Assembly (NCBI GenBank): GCA_036250195.1
Contig: JAVHZZ010000003.1
Coordinates: forward strand, 19,622,504 to 19,686,503
Origin: Mixophyes australis
Lineage: Eukaryota; Chordata; Amphibia; Anura; Limnodynastidae
Reading direction: 5' to 3'
DNA: 64,000 bases
Position 1 is the first letter of the stretch. Each line of letters starts with the position of its first letter. Both the position numbers and the translations under genes were made by a program. Under the pieces are notes generated by a model. The model did not search any database, was not told the DNA's origin, and was given only the letters and a program-made list of their open reading frames with translations. Of the stretch, positions 1-12,232 are shown one piece after another.

Positions 1-117
1 TGTCCATCAATTCTTGGCCATCACATGCAGCTCCTGGGGAGGTTTTTTATTTCCACAGTCCCTAGATGAGCTTTATATAATCTCTCTAACAACCTGTTAA
101 GATTGGATGGTGACACG

Positions 118-478
118 ACTCTTGATCATCATCATCATCATCATCACCATTTATTTATATAGCGCCACTGATTCCGCAGCGCTGTACAGAGAACTCCCTC
201 ACATTAGTCCCTGTCCCATTGGGGCTTACAGTCTAAATTCCCTAACACACAGACAGACAGACACAAACACACACAGACTAAGGTCAATTTGTTAGCAGCC
301 AATTAACCTACCAGTATGTTTTTCAAATGTGGGAGGAAACCGGAGCACCCGGAGGAAACCCACGCAAACACGGGTAGAACATACAAACGCCACACAGATA
401 AGGCCATGGTCGGGAATTGAACTGATGACCCCAGTGCTGTAAGGCAGAAGTGCTAACCAAATAGCCACCGTGCTGCCC
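118..478 (-). mobile_element. tRNA-derived SINE, near full length
   Basis: Read on the minus strand this copy starts with a tRNA-like head: a TGGTTAGCACTTCTG A-box region, then a TTCAATTCCC B-box region. Next comes the body containing GGTTTCCTCCGGGTGCTC-type sequence, and a tail with tatatagcgccac followed by a (GAT)n run, seen here as (ATC)n at 124-148. The same unit recurs at 7654-8022, 43141-43430 and 50477-50818. Pol III promoter boxes and a microsatellite tail are standard SINE features. The family name is not known to me. Confidence 0.8.
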
Positions 479-1409
479 TACATCTGCATTTCCAGTTGTA
501 GCTTATGGGGAACAGAATAAACACTTTACAACAATATATGTGAGAGACACCAGCTTCTGTATGAACTGTTTCCTGCATGCACACAGGAAGTACATAACAC
601 GACAAGATATTCATGTACTACCACAATATATGTATCCCCGGTATCTTCAGCCGTCTGTCAATAACATCCCATACCACAGTTACACAGGAAGTATGGTTGT
701 TACATAATGTTAAGTACAAGTACACATTATTTATTGTTAATGTTTATTTAGAAAGCACCAACATATTATGTAGTTCTGGGAATAATTATATCAATTAATA
801 ACATACAAGGACATGAAACAGTAGGTACAGAGTAATGACATTACATAAATTCCACACCTTTTCAACAACAGGAAGAAGGACAACCCAGAGTCTTGAGACA
901 TCTATATCCTCAGACTGCTCTCTCCAGATTTTAGGGGGAACCCGTGGACATAGTATCGGTCCCTGGATACTTGCCCAGTATCAGCAGATTCTTGTAAAAT
1001 TAAATACTCTACACAATGTCTACACATTGCTGACATATTCCAGTGACTGTAGTGTACAACAGTAAGGACCTTGCTGCGGGCAGTGCCATGTCCGCCGGGC
1101 AGCAAAGCAGCAGCACCAGTCACTGACTGTCAGGGTTGGTTAAGAGAGCGTAACATCATGTCTATCTTCAGGCCGGTCCAATGCTCAGGGCATTCTCCAC
1201 ATAGCCAGCTAAATGCATGTAGTACACAGCAGCTCTTGTCATATAGATGAGACATCTATGCGCATAAGACTGATTATTGGGTGATGATGATGCTGTTGTG
1301 TTCTCAGACATTCCATAAAATAAATCTCTGCCGAGCTGCAGTCACAGATTGTTGCTGTTTAGTGATCATTAGTGCATTTTATTGGGAAATAAAACTTAAC
1401 AACACGGAT
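479..1409. other. No recognisable gene
   Basis: Only short uninformative ORFs on either strand. I see no domain, repeat boundary or RNA gene. Confidence 0.5.
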
Positions 1410-1760
1410 TAATTTGTCAACATTTATATATATTGCCCCAGCAAACTCTGTAGCGCTTTACAGTTGGGAACAAACACAGTAATAAAACAATACTGGGTAA
1501 TACAGACAGACAGAGAGGTAAGAGGGCCCTGCTTGCAGGCTTACAATCTATGGGACATTCAGAGTTTGATACATGAGGGTAGATGCTACATATTGAATAT
1601 TGGTCCAGCTAGAATGCAAAGGTAAAAAGGGTGGTAATAGGGTAACCTAGTGAGGATAAGAGGGTGGTTGAGGAATATTATAAGCTTGTCTGAAGAGCTG
1701 GGTATTCAGATAACCCTTGAAGGTTTGAAGACTAGAGAAAGATATTATTTGAGGGCAAGT
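1410..1760 (-). mobile_element. LINE 3'-UTR-like fragment
   Basis: The stretch includes a phrase about a gtttgatacatgagg motif followed by catattg and ggtccag. It recurs at 50187-50240, inside a minus-strand L2-like LINE. A segment near 1680-1750 (aaggtttgaagactag) also resembles the 3' region of the L2-like copies at 21105-21810 and 50200-50470. I therefore read it as a 3' fragment of the same LINE group; no coding part is visible. Confidence 0.45.
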
Positions 1761-3769
1761 CTTAATGTATGAAAGCAAATATATTAAATATATTATATAT
1801 ATATTGTTTTACCTTATGTATTTATGAAAAGATGGATTTACCCAACCAAAAAGCAGTAAAAAAAGTGGGGGTTTATTGCAGCAATTCTTACAGTGCTGTT
1901 TAAATAATACAAATGTAATTATTATTTAATTAATATATTTTACTAGAGTATATCATTGATATGTAACTCAGTTTATTAGAATAGACAGGGTAGAATCATC
2001 ACAACCTAAAGAACAATACGCACAATTATTTTCTTTGGAGCCATTTGACACTTTGCTGGACGCAATGAAAATGCAAATCCATTTTTGCTTTAAAAGAAGT
2101 CAATAGTATGAGATGAGGATTCTGTTGGAAGATCCCCCAATATATCTTGACGATGGTTGTTGAGCCTGGAAAATAGAATGGCGGAGATATAGATAGAATC
2201 CCCATTTGTTTACAAACGCTCTGATTGAAGTCAAAATCTCATCTAAAACTCACTGTATCAGTGGTCAAACTGGGAATTTAGAAGTATTGTTATGGATAAG
2301 CGAAGTGAACTTTCAGGGGCTTTTTGGGGGCCGCCTAGGACAGAAGAAGACCTCCTAGCGTACTGATGTACCTTCTTGGTGGATGTCCTGGTACTGGAAT
2401 CAGGACACTTTGCAAAGTAAACCATTTGTTCTTGGATCTGTATTACTTACTGTAGCTAGGTAGCTCTTGTGAGGTCTGGTGTTATTCTAAGTGTTGCTAA
2501 TAGTTAAATACTATTGTATATTTCATCTCTTCTTGCCTGTTTTATCTAAGAACCTCTATATACCTAGGTTACGTAGTGGGCTTAAGCCCTAACATCCTCC
2601 TATCATCACATGAAGTATTGGTGCAGTTCTTGTACCACTGCGATACCTGTTTTTTTAATCTGAGGATGGTGTTATCAGAAAATAGAACATTGAAAACATT
2701 TTTTATATTAAATACTAAAGAATGTATTTAATTAAATATATTTTTAGAGTTGATCTGTGTAAAATGATAAGGGCTATTGCCTGCATCATATGTTCATTTA
2801 TCTCACTACAATAATCTCGCTCTCCGAAATGAGGCTCTTTACTATATAAGTAGGAACCCCTGTAATCCAACCAACTTCTCTGTCTGCTTAGACTGCTGTT
2901 CCTCAGGTAACCTAAACTGAATTCTTGAAACATGTTTTGGAACTATGAAATTTATCCTTGACCGAAAAGCCAAAAGTGTGTCTCCAATCCACCAAGACGT
3001 CCAATCATTTCAGGCATACGGTTACTTGTTTATAATTTATCACAGTATGAAGATTCACATGTGCAGCTTGATCTTTCTGAGATCCCATATTCATGATATG
3101 GTATCCTTACTTAGAAATTTATCTTCATTTATATGGGACAAACAGTACTATTAGGAGATTTCATACCGTTAGACCACAATATTGAGTTCTCAGATAAATA
3201 GGATTCTATAACGTTTATTTAACTTAATATTATTAATTCACATTATTAGTTAAATACACACGGGACACAAGGCACGGTCATGGGCACCCTGCTCTCCCAG
3301 AGCGATGCCAAATACATGGGACGATTTGAGGACAATCTAATGATATGGCATATTTAGATGGACCATTTACATTTTTTTCTCCCAATGGGCTTTTATATGG
3401 ATTATCACTTTGTATGCAGGGTAGATTAGTATTTCATTCCGGTTGATCACTCAAAAACAATATGACAAGACCATTTGATGAATGTCAGACTGCGGCATGA
3501 AGAGCCACCTTGGGAATGCAATGATAGGGTCCAATGTTTGTGTTAACGCCTCTGGGAAGGGGCGTGTTCAGCTGCCAGATGGGGTGTGAAACTTCAGAAT
3601 TATGTATTAGTAACAAATAACGTCTACATGAAAAGAAAGGATCACCCACCTCTCCGTTTTTTGTTTTTTCTTCATTTCTTTCCTCTGTTTCTGTATCCAT
3701 ATGGAAAAAATATGAATTGTCCTAGAATACTAGTTTATCAATTAACAAATATATTTATTGCAGTAACAT
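1761..3769. other. AT-rich sequence, no confident gene
   Basis: There are AT-rich runs near 1780-1810. A weak plus-strand ORF at 2945-3154 ends in FIWDKQYY, which faintly recalls L1/Tx1 ORF2 C-terminal sequence, but it is too short and diverged to call. Confidence 0.35.
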
Positions 3770-4468
3770 CAGGGCCAGATTAAGGGCCACATGGGCCCAG
3801 GGTGGAAAATTATAAAGGGCCTATTGCGAGAAGTGCCGTCCCACCGGAGGTGTGGCCAGTGATGGGTGGGTGTGGCCAGCACCATGGAGGGCATAGCTTG
3901 CACTTCCCTCCATCCACCTACATTTCCCTCCCATCCTCCCTTATATAAAGAGTGCACCACTAACTGGTTCACACATCTTGTATGTAAAGTGAAGAGTGAA
4001 AATACATCCCAGCTGTCCCTCATGGTGGGACAAGCTCCTCGCTAGTCAGGATAGTCCCCTAAAATCAGGACTATCCTGATGGAATCGGGACAGTTGAGAG
4101 GTAAAGGTATGTTATTTTATTGACCATTGAAGACAAAAATACAAACATTGGTTGATTATTTCTATTTATAAAGTGTTTAACAGCAACATACATGAAAAAT
4201 GCTCATTTTCAGGTTTTTAACATTAAACAAAGTACAGGATGCTGAACACTAAATAAAATAAAACTTTACTCTACGTATAAGTATATATAAATACACTGTC
4301 TATTGTATATATCTATATTGATCCTCTATAGGTAGATACAATAGACTGTGTAGGTGTCCTCACAAAAATGTATCTATTTATTTTTCTTACTCCAGGCTGA
4401 CTGGGGCCTATTTCTGCGGAGAGGCCTGGAGCTGAAGCCTCATCAGGCCCATTGCTAATCCGGCCCTG
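3770..4468. mobile_element. Nonautonomous hAT element
   Basis: The ends are inverted: CAGGGCCAGATTAAGG at the left, and the reverse complement of the right end begins CAGGGCCGGATTAG. The flanking 8-mers are agtaacat (3762-3769) and tgtaacat (4469-4476), a 7/8 match and of the length hAT elements duplicate. There is no coding capacity. Inside is a perfect 11-bp hairpin, CAGGATAGTCC at 4047-4057 with its partner at 4068-4078. Confidence 0.8.
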
Positions 4469-4579
4469 TGTAACATGACATATCATATATGTGCATTATC
4501 TTACTGTCATATGTACTGTTACATTTTGAAAATCAATAAAGGATACTCAAATATTTACACATATACACCTAAAATGAAT

Positions 4580-4650
4580 GAGTTCTCTGTACAGCGCTGC
4601 GGAATCAGTGGCGCTATATAAATAAATGATGATGATGATGATGATGATAA
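4580..4650 (+). mobile_element. SINE 3' end fragment
   Basis: Contains the tail ctgtacagcgctgcggaat, then ggcgctatataaataaat and a (GAT)n run. It is identical in layout to the 3' end of the full SINE at 7654-8022. Confidence 0.75.
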
Positions 4651-5489
4651 AAGCCGAGTGCTGGAGATAACCGCAGAAGAGTAAAAAGGTAAGTACACAT
4701 TAAGATCATATTAGGATTTAAGAAAATTACAGCAATGTGATATCAAAATAGAGCATTACCAATGATATCACAGGTGAGATCACATAAATGAAGTTTTTTT
4801 AAAAATAAAATATTATCATGAATATTCAGTACAAAAAAATGTGAAAGACAATCAAATAATAATTCATTTCATAACCCAAAAGTCCATAATTCAAATGGAT
4901 CCAGCTCCAGATTGATCAATGTGTGGAAAACCATAAAAAGAAAAAAAAAATTATACATAGTGAAGTTCCGTTATAAATGCGATTCAAGTTGCACTTAGGT
5001 GATATTTAGGATAATCGCGCCTTTCAGAAACTCTGAAGTGGTGAGTTCTAAAATCTAATGGGAATGTCCAATGTAGAAGGGTAGAATGATTGCTGCATAT
5101 ATCTCTCTATAAATGGACAATGTGCAGTCAAAAAATGAAACATCACATAGTAAAATACTGTTATGATACCCTAAAACACTGCAGGATAATATTGTGACAA
5201 TCACTGGTGTGTGCAATATAAAAATCAAAATGGAATTTTCTTGTGTATATAAAAATATTTATTGAACTAAAAACATACATCATAAAAATGAAGGGAGTAA
5301 TTGTTCTCCTACCAGCTATAGGTATAGAATGCAGGAAATATAGTCATTTTAAGGACGTTGATTCCTGGGTAGATAAGTCCTTCGGACATCAATCTTAATT
5401 CCTAGGTGATAAAGACTGAACAGCAAATTCCTCTTAACTTGTAGGCTTTGTTTAATATCACTGTGCGTGTTTCATAGACAACAGACCAA
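4651..5489. other. No recognisable gene
   Basis: AT-rich intergenic sequence with no supported ORF or repeat boundary. Confidence 0.5.
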
Positions 5490-5666
5490 GGGGTAAATGT
5501 ATCAAGCTGAGAGTTTTCCAGCGGGTTTGAAAAACCAATCAGAATTCTGGCTATCATTTATTTAGTACATTCTACAAAATGAAAGCTAGAGTCTGATTGG
5601 TTGCTATAGGCAATATCTCCACTTTTCAAACCCGCCGGAAAACTCACAGCTTGATACATTTACCCC
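5490..5666. mobile_element. Foldback MITE, 177 bp
   Basis: The two ends are near-perfect inverted repeats of about 40 bp: ggggtaaatgtatcaagct at the left and its complement at the right. The middle contains catttatttagtacattctac and gattggttgctataggcaa, which recur in the element at 6248-6424. That marks the two as one family. I could not fix the target duplication. Confidence 0.8.
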
Positions 5667-6247
5667 CTGTGCGTTTAATTGTAGGTTTCTCCCCAATACC
5701 ACAGTGGTCCAGTCTAACCCTTCATTTGATATATGCTATTAGTTTACACAACCGTAGATTATAGATTTCTATTTATTTCAGTTAATAGATTTAGAATTGA
5801 TATAATGCCTAGTTAAGGTTTATAACTTGATTATTTAATTTTTTTATTTGCTGTTTTTTTTAAAATATTTTTATTGTTTTCAATTAATGGATATGCTTTT
5901 TATATATATACATATTTTTATACTGTTTGTGTATTAGTTTAAATTGTCCCTATTTGTAGGACATTATCAAGCAGATAAGGGGTTGTACTTTAGACTTCTA
6001 GGACCTGATTTATCAAGGAACGTATCTGCCAATTTTGTGCACATCATCTGCAAAATCACTCGGAGCCGGGAGATACGGCCGTGAACACAACTTTCTCCGC
6101 TCCGTCTTCGTACACAAAGGTCACTTATTACAGCCTGTCACACATCGCACCAGTTAACCATTCACTCTGGTCTTTGTTCTTACCTGTCTCCTTTGGTTCT
6201 CACTCCCTGCATCCACTTGCTGGTCTGAACTGAGCATGTGCACACCT
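5667..6247. other. AT-rich sequence, no gene
   Basis: T-rich and A-rich runs at 5830-5920. Nothing coding is recognised. Confidence 0.5.
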
Positions 6248-6424
6248 GGGGTTAGATTTACTAAGCTGCGGGTTTGAAAAACTGGGGATGTTGCCTATAA
6301 CAACCAATCAGAGTCTAGCTCTCATTTATTTAGTACCTTCTACAAAATGACAGCTGGAATCTGTTTGGTTGCTATAGGCAACATCCCCACTTTTTCAAAC
6401 CCGCAGCTTAGTAAATCTAGCCCT
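6248..6424. mobile_element. Foldback MITE related to 5490-5666
   Basis: Inverted ends begin ggggttagatttactaagct, with the complement at 6395-6424. The core is shared with the 5490-5666 copy. It appears to have inserted at the edge of an LTR-like sequence that continues to about 7240. Confidence 0.75.
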
Positions 6425-7240
6425 TGGTCTTTTCAAAACTTACTGCATTCACTTTATTGGCTAATTGCCTGTCAGCCCTGTCAATTTAAAGCACCTGCCT
6501 CCTTACTAAGGTGCCAGATCTTCGGGTCTCCTTACCTGTTAGGACGTCTCCTCCTCTGGCTCCTGTTTATTGCTTCCAACTCGTTATTCATTGGATTCAG
6601 CAACCTCGCTGCAGATCGTTTCACATCTCCTCTGATCCTTCTCCAGGGCTTCCAGCTCATCAGGACCTCAGCGCTTCATTATCCTGCAGCCTATTACTCT
6701 CCTGTGTATACCTTTATCTCCTCCGCAGCCAAGATGCTGCCGCCACTCTGCAGATTGTTGCACATCACCTCTGACCCTGCTCCAGGGCTTCCAGCTCATC
6801 AGGACCTCAGCGCTTCATCATCCTGCAGCCTTGCTCTTTTGTGCATACCTGACTCACCTTCTCCGCGGTCTAGACGCTGCTGTCTCTCTGTAGACCGCTG
6901 TCCCTCTCCTCCGATTCTACTTCAGGGCCATCCTGTTCACCAGAACCCTGGTGCAGCAGCACCCCATAGACTGTTGCTCTCTCTTGTTATCTAGAACAAC
7001 CACTTACCTGTTGGACCCGCCTCAGCACTCTGACATATCCACATTACCACCTTTATCTCCTGACCATCCATCTAGTCTCGCTCATCGCCCCCCTAGATGA
7101 CCACGACCTGCAGTTAGAGGGCCGCTAAGCCCATTTCCCCTTGCGGGGATCCCTGGTGAAAACCTCTCTTCCGTTAGACTCCGCGCTTCTCGGTGGGTAG
7201 TATCCACCTGAGCATACTTTGTAGCCCATCCTGGCTCTGA
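6425..7240 (+). mobile_element. Ty3-type LTR remnant
   Basis: This C/T-rich stretch contains a TATA-like tcaatttaaagcacctg and an end segment (ggggatccctggtgaaaac, then gttagactccg) of the type seen in vertebrate Ty3 LTRs. The ~85-bp segment at 6611-6695 is repeated at 6747-6832 (shared gggcttccagctcatcagg). The long ORF 6347-6994 is a by-product of this composition, not a protein gene. Boundaries and target duplication are not resolved. Confidence 0.45.
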
Positions 7241-7653
7241 ATCCATGACACAGCTTACAATTTCGGTGAGTGAACTGGGCGGGGATGGGGCATTTTGCCG
7301 TAGTCAATGTACAGTAAGGGCGTGCCAAACTCAAGCGCACACAGCCCCGTCCGAATACAGCTCTGACTGTTTCAAGGTTACTTTTTTCTGGGCTCAAGTA
7401 AACAGGGCTAGGGGAGCAGCCTTGAGGTACAGAGGGTGATGGAATAGTAGAAGGAGAACATGAGGATAGGGGCCCTGCTCATGAGAGCTTACATCCTAAA
7501 TATACAGATGTAATGCCCACCTTCACCCACGTGTTAAAGGGGTGAGATACCAATCCATGCTGACATTTTTACTTACCAAGAAGTGGTAACAACAATGAAT
7601 AGTAGTGACTAAAGACCCTACTTGGCTTTTTTAGGTTAGTAAACATATCCTGG

Positions 7654-8022
7654 GGCAGCACAGTGGCCTAGTGGTTAGCACTTCTGCCTCACAGCACTTG
7701 GGTCATGAGTTCGATTCCCGACCATGGCCTTATCTGTGTGGAGTTTGTATGTTCTCCCTGTGTTTGCATGGGTTTCCTCCGGGTGCTCCAGTTTCCTCCC
7801 ACACTCCAAAAACATACTAGTAGGTTAATTGGCTGCTATCAGAAAAAAATTGGACCTAGTCTCTGTCTGTCTGTCTCCCTCTCCGTCTGTCTGTGTCTGT
7901 GTTTGAGTGTGTGTCTATATTAGGGAATTTAGATTGTAAGCTCCAATGGGGCAGGGATTGATGTGAGTTCTCTGTACAGCGCTGCGGAATTAGTGGTGCT
8001 ATATAAATAAATGATGATGATG
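7654..8022 (+). mobile_element. tRNA-derived SINE with target duplication
   Basis: This is the most complete copy. It has a head with tagtggttagcactt (A box) and gttcgattcc (B box), the gtttcctccgggtgctc body, a CT/GT-rich stretch at 7860-7915, and a tail ctgtacagcgctgcggaat, then ctatataaataaatgatgatg. A 7-bp repeat atcctgg flanks it at 7647-7653 and 8023-8029. Confidence 0.85.
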
Positions 8023-8039
8023 ATCCTGGTAATTAATCC

Positions 8040-8400
8040 AGTCCTTTAAATATCCTCATATAGCAGCTTGGATATACAGTTTAATATTAGGAAGATTTGT
8101 GCTCCTTTTAATTTAGATTTTTGCAGTACTACCAGGCTTTTTTTCAGTTTTTTGTTGTTGTTGCGCTAGATAAATTGCCTACAAGCCAAGGTTAATGTTG
8201 TTTCATCCTTCATGGATGATATTATTGTCTGCACTTGTAGAGATTAAATTAATCTAGGGAAAGTGATCATGTTAATGAGGTTAACAAGTGCTGCAAATGA
8301 CGATCTGATGATTCGATCAGTTTTTCTACATGGAGCTTATAAAGGCCCTGAATATTTTTAGGCAGTTCTATGCCCAGGTAAGGTATTTGGGGTTAAGGCA
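8040..8400 (-). pseudogene. L1/Tx1-like LINE ORF2 remnant
   Basis: Read on the minus strand there is a YLGIELPKNIQGLYKL-type stretch near 8395-8345, followed further along by KSLVVLQKSKLKGAQ. This order resembles the segment after the reverse transcriptase in vertebrate L1/Tx1 ORF2, where YLGI and GG-PN motifs occur. Stops and frameshifts show it is dead. The family-level call is moderate only. Confidence 0.4.
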
Positions 8401-9471
8401 CGCAAAATACGTATTGTGATTTTTTTATATTTTTTTTTATAAACGCCTGTAATTCAGGTGTACGCACTTCAAGCCCAAGCGGATCTGAAGAAACGTCTCT
8501 TGTTAAATACTGGTCTAGGTACGTTCAGCATATACAGCACTTGCTGTATTGAGATAGACACAACACACTGCTGGATACGAACAATGCAAATGTGGAATAT
8601 AAAGTCCCAGCAAAAAGCACAGAAAGAAAAGTATTCAATTATTCTCACCTGTAAATAAAACGGTCATTAATGAAAAATCATTGTAAAAATTGTTTTCTCT
8701 TTTTCATTTGTTTCTGTTTGAAATACATTTATTGGAAATTATTAGCGTCTACTGTACACAAAATACATTTTTACAGCTGCTCCTGATTTCAAACACACGT
8801 TCTAGCTGCATACACAGCCGTCATCACTAGCAATCAGCACTTGCACCTGCCCCGATAGGGCTGTGACCTTGGCATGCCCTTGCTACGCACTGACTATGTG
8901 CATACGCCCCTTTCCCTCCCCGTTCCGCCCTTGAAATCATCTTTGAAATGATTCTATAGTCCTGCAAAGTAAAGACCACTTCCTATACAATTCCATAAAC
9001 CAATTAATAATGCCCCGCTTAGCCATATATATGAGGTTACTTTTACTAGAACAAAATATACTTCTTTTAATTTAGGACCCTAGGCCCTATTTTCGTCCAG
9101 AACTAGCTTGCAGTTGTGAGCTGGTTTATTTAAATAAAGACATGTATTATAACTTGCCCTTGTGGTCCAGTGGGGATTAGAGCTCTGTGGTGCGGGAGGA
9201 GTACATGGTGGTTCAGTGGGAGGACTGCAGCAGACCCCAAGCACAGCCCATGGAATGAAGCCGCTGTACATTAGCTCAGCTGAAAGCCACATTACACCCG
9301 CGCTGGAGGGACGTGTCATAGTACCTCCAAAATTCAAAGGAACCCATTAGACCGTACTTCCTTCTGCGAATCCCAGGAGGCAGCAAGTCACACTGAGGCC
9401 CGGAGAGCTCCAACAACAGGGAGACTGCTGCTTTGGGATCCGGTCACCCAGCCTCTGCATTAGAGGGGGTT
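8401..9471. other. No recognisable gene
   Basis: Short ORFs only, with no repeat boundaries that I can support. Confidence 0.5.
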
Positions 9472-10271
9472 TGTTGAAGTCAAATAATTGTATGAAGTAA
9501 ATCAAATTGATTAATATTGTTTTACCGTGAGATTGCGATTAGTACGCCATGTGTTATGACGCAATCGCACAATAAATAACGCACACGTACACTTGTAAAT
9601 AGTTCACCTTAAAATAGTTCCAACACACAGTCATTTATAGTCAGATTTAGTAGAATTTATAGTTAAATATAATAATGTTAAAAGCACTTTATTGAGATCT
9701 AAGGTTCAGGATACAGGAAACATATCATGTTTGGTATCATTCTGATCCCCTATTTATCCTCAGAGATCCGTTACTGTCGGCTAAGAAATCGCACCTTGCG
9801 TATGCGAGTTATGGATGATAGGGAATTAATGATCAGAATGGTATTGTGTGTGTAATGTAAATAGACCAGTTTTAACCAGCTATTCGGCAGGAAGATAAGT
9901 ATGCAGCTGTTGGAGAGCTGACCCCCACCCTTGGAGAGCATCATTTGAACTGACCAGTGACCTGCATTATACCAGACTGTCCTGAAGCCTAAACCAATGG
10001 AAACATGCCAAGCCATCTCTATTGTTTTCAATGTAAACACCAACTGTATATAAACCAGGCTCTGAGTCCACTATGCAGTCTTCTTGACCACAGACTTCAG
10101 GATTGAATGACGGTATTCTGAATTCAGAGCGCCTGCGTATGTATCGGCTGTATTTATTTTATTGAATTGTTACTCTGCTGTGTTTTGCTATTAAATCTGA
10201 TTGTGTGTTGGAACCACACAAATCGCAGTGGACAATGATTATTGGTAAGCGATAAAATGACTTTAATAATT
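9472..10271 (+). mobile_element. 5' LTR of a broken endogenous retrovirus
   Basis: It starts TGTTGAAGTCAAATAATTG, matching the 3' LTR start at 16208 (TGTCGAAGTCAAATAATTG). A TATA-like tgtatataaacc lies near 10045 and an ATTAAA polyadenylation-type signal near 10190. The right end is approximate, taken as the base before the TTGGGGACTC primer-site candidate. A hairpin at 9527-9570 has 11-bp arms around a 22-bp loop, and that loop is inverted in the 3' copy. Confidence 0.75.
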
Positions 10272-10289
10272 TGGGGACTCTGAGCGGTG
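10272..10289 (+). other. Candidate primer-binding site of the ERV
   Basis: TGGGGACTCTGAGCGGTG directly follows the 5' LTR. Its first nine bases match the proline-tRNA type site of gamma-like retroviruses except for one base; the remainder does not match well. The assignment is tentative. Confidence 0.35.
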
Positions 10290-10724
10290 AGATCACTCTA
10301 CCGGAAGATTCGCAAAGCCTACGGATTTCAGTTCCTCAACAAAGGGTGGAGACGCGTCATGTATGAGTAAGAAAGCACTGTGTTCAAAACCTGTTTATCA
10401 TTCTGTGTTGTGAAACCGATTGTCCATTTTATGTAATCCAAGGAGCGCTGATTAGAACCTAGGGACAAGAATGAAAAAATGTTTCTTTTTGTTGTCATTG
10501 TGCAATTTAATGTGATTTGTTTTGCATAGCGTATGCATTTCCTGTATTGTTGCCACGTGTTTAATCAGTCATTTTGATAGATAGTCCTGTTGTATTTTAT
10601 AGTGAAATTAATTGTTAAAACCTCTGAAAAGTAATTACATTCTTTAGGGAATGTAATTTTCTGCACAGAAAACAAGAATGTATGTGAATTGTGAATTGTG
10701 TGAAGGTTGTAGGTTGTATACGGT

Positions 10725-10945
10725 GAATTAAGGTAGTATACAGTGAAGCAAGGTAGTATACAGTGAAGCAAGGTAGTATACGGTGAAAATAGGTAGTATA
10801 CGGTGAAAGAGGTAGTATACGGTGAAAACAGGTAGTATAGAATTAAAATAGGTAGTATACAGTGAATAGGTAGTATACGATGAAAATAGGTAGTATACCG
10901 TGAATAGGTAGTATACAAGGTATACGGTGAAAACAGGTAGTCCCA
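10725..10945. repeat. Tandem repeat of ~20 bp in the ERV leader
   Basis: About ten imperfect copies of aggtagtatacggtgaaaa lie between the primer-site candidate and gag. Spacing varies from about 14 to 21 bp. The minus-strand ORFs here are artefacts of the repeat. Confidence 0.85.
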
Positions 10946-11100
10946 ATTGCAATCGCAAAGCCTGCACATAGCTTAGTACCTGTAAGCTGTGCGATCGGAC
11001 CGCACGATTGTGCCAATTGTAGACGGTGTAGAGGAAATTCGCTGGAAAGGCTGATATTCTTCAATAATCCGTTCTCCCAGTTCTAAAGTACTCAGCAGGT

Positions 11101-11565
11101 GTGCTGGAAATGCAGGATATTGCAAGGGTTGATATTTTTCTTCTCCCAGTTTCTAAGCAAACGTTAGAGATGGTCGATGAGGTGCTGGTTAAAGAAGGGC
11201 CGATTGGTTCAGCAAGGTATATTATGTGTGTAAAATATGGTGCGTACGCAATGGCGTACTGTGATAAGAGGGTCAAGATGACCAATGAGTGTGTGAAACC
11301 CTTTCCCAAGGTTGGAACTTTTGATTCAGAGGTATTATGTACTGTTGAAGATAAAATATGTTTGATTAAATCACTAAAGCAGAGAATTAAAAACAATGAC
11401 TGTTTAAAACTGTGGCAACAGGAACGAAACACGTGGCAGGGTAGCGCGCGCGTACCAGAAGTAAGCAAGGAGAAGCGAGTGCAAGAGTGCCCCTGCCGCT
11501 ATATGCGGACGAGGGGAAAAGTACAGCCGATGCCAAAAATGATAAAAACAAAAGAAGTAATTTAA
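11101..11565 (+). pseudogene. gag: ERV gag, N-terminal (matrix-like) part
   Basis: A 154-residue open stretch in frame 1 follows the LTR, leader and repeat, where gag should begin. It has no motif that I can name, and matrix regions diverge fast, so the call rests on position and on the capsid-like ORF that follows. The frame closes at 11565 and gag sequence continues in frame 3, an overlap of about 80 bases. At least one frameshift therefore separates the two. I infer that it is inactive. Confidence 0.55.
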
Positions 11566-12230
11566 GCCATTTTAACGGTAATGTTTCTGAAGAAGATGAT
11601 GAACCCACTCTTGTTTCAGCCATTGCCCATGCTCTTAACGTGCAAGAGGCACCACGCAGACAAGGAAAGGGAGCGGTCCCACCAGCAGGGGCAGTGGTTG
11701 AAATTGTTGAGAGTATTGGAGAAAGTAATAGGGGGAACATTCATTGTACTGAAACTCCAGCAATTGATCCTGAATGTAGGGATTTGATAGGTTTACATCC
11801 TGTCCGCACAATAGAAATTCCCAATGGGAAAGCGGACAAAGATGGTATAGTTCCCATAAGACATGTAGCAAAGCATTGTCCTAGGACTAGATATGAGCTG
11901 CCTTTAATTATGTCTGATTTCCCAGATCCTAGGAAAGATTTGGCCAAATGTCAGAAATTTGCTAGAGATTTAGGAAATGCACATGAGCCAAATAATAAAG
12001 ATTGGCGAGTGCTGTTGAGGGCCTGTCTTCCTCCCGATACTGATATACAAAAGTTTATTGAGGATTGTATGTTGGAGGAAGAGAAGTCTTTAACAGATTA
12101 TGACAGTCAGGAGAATATTAAACATATAATCTCACAGTTGGCCATATATTTTCCAGTAGTGAACTGGAGTAAAAATTTTAATATCAAACAAAAGGATAGT
12201 GAAAATGCTTTTTTTCTAGAGCTCTGGTAG
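11487..12230 (+). pseudogene. gag: ERV gag, capsid part
   Basis: A 247-residue frame-3 ORF. From about residue 145 the text resembles gamma/epsilon-retroviral capsid, with SDFPDPRKDLAKCQKF followed by a WRVLLRACLPPDTD-type helix region. The N-terminal ~100 residues are charged and low in conserved features, as expected for the segment before capsid. It ends at TAG 12228-12230, and the remaining gag lies in frame 2 directly downstream, so a second break falls here. Capsid would form the particle shell; this copy cannot make a continuous Gag. Confidence 0.7.
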
Positions 12231-12232
12231 CA

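Noticed and set aside
6347..6994. 215-residue plus ORF
   Set aside because: It runs from a MITE into a C/T-rich LTR remnant and includes an internal duplication; not a protein gene.
10565..10969. 134-residue Tyr/Thr-rich minus ORF
   Set aside because: It is the translation of the ERV leader tandem repeat.
11061..11740. Minus-strand ORFs of 117-135 residues
   Set aside because: They are shadows of the ERV gag frames on the plus strand.
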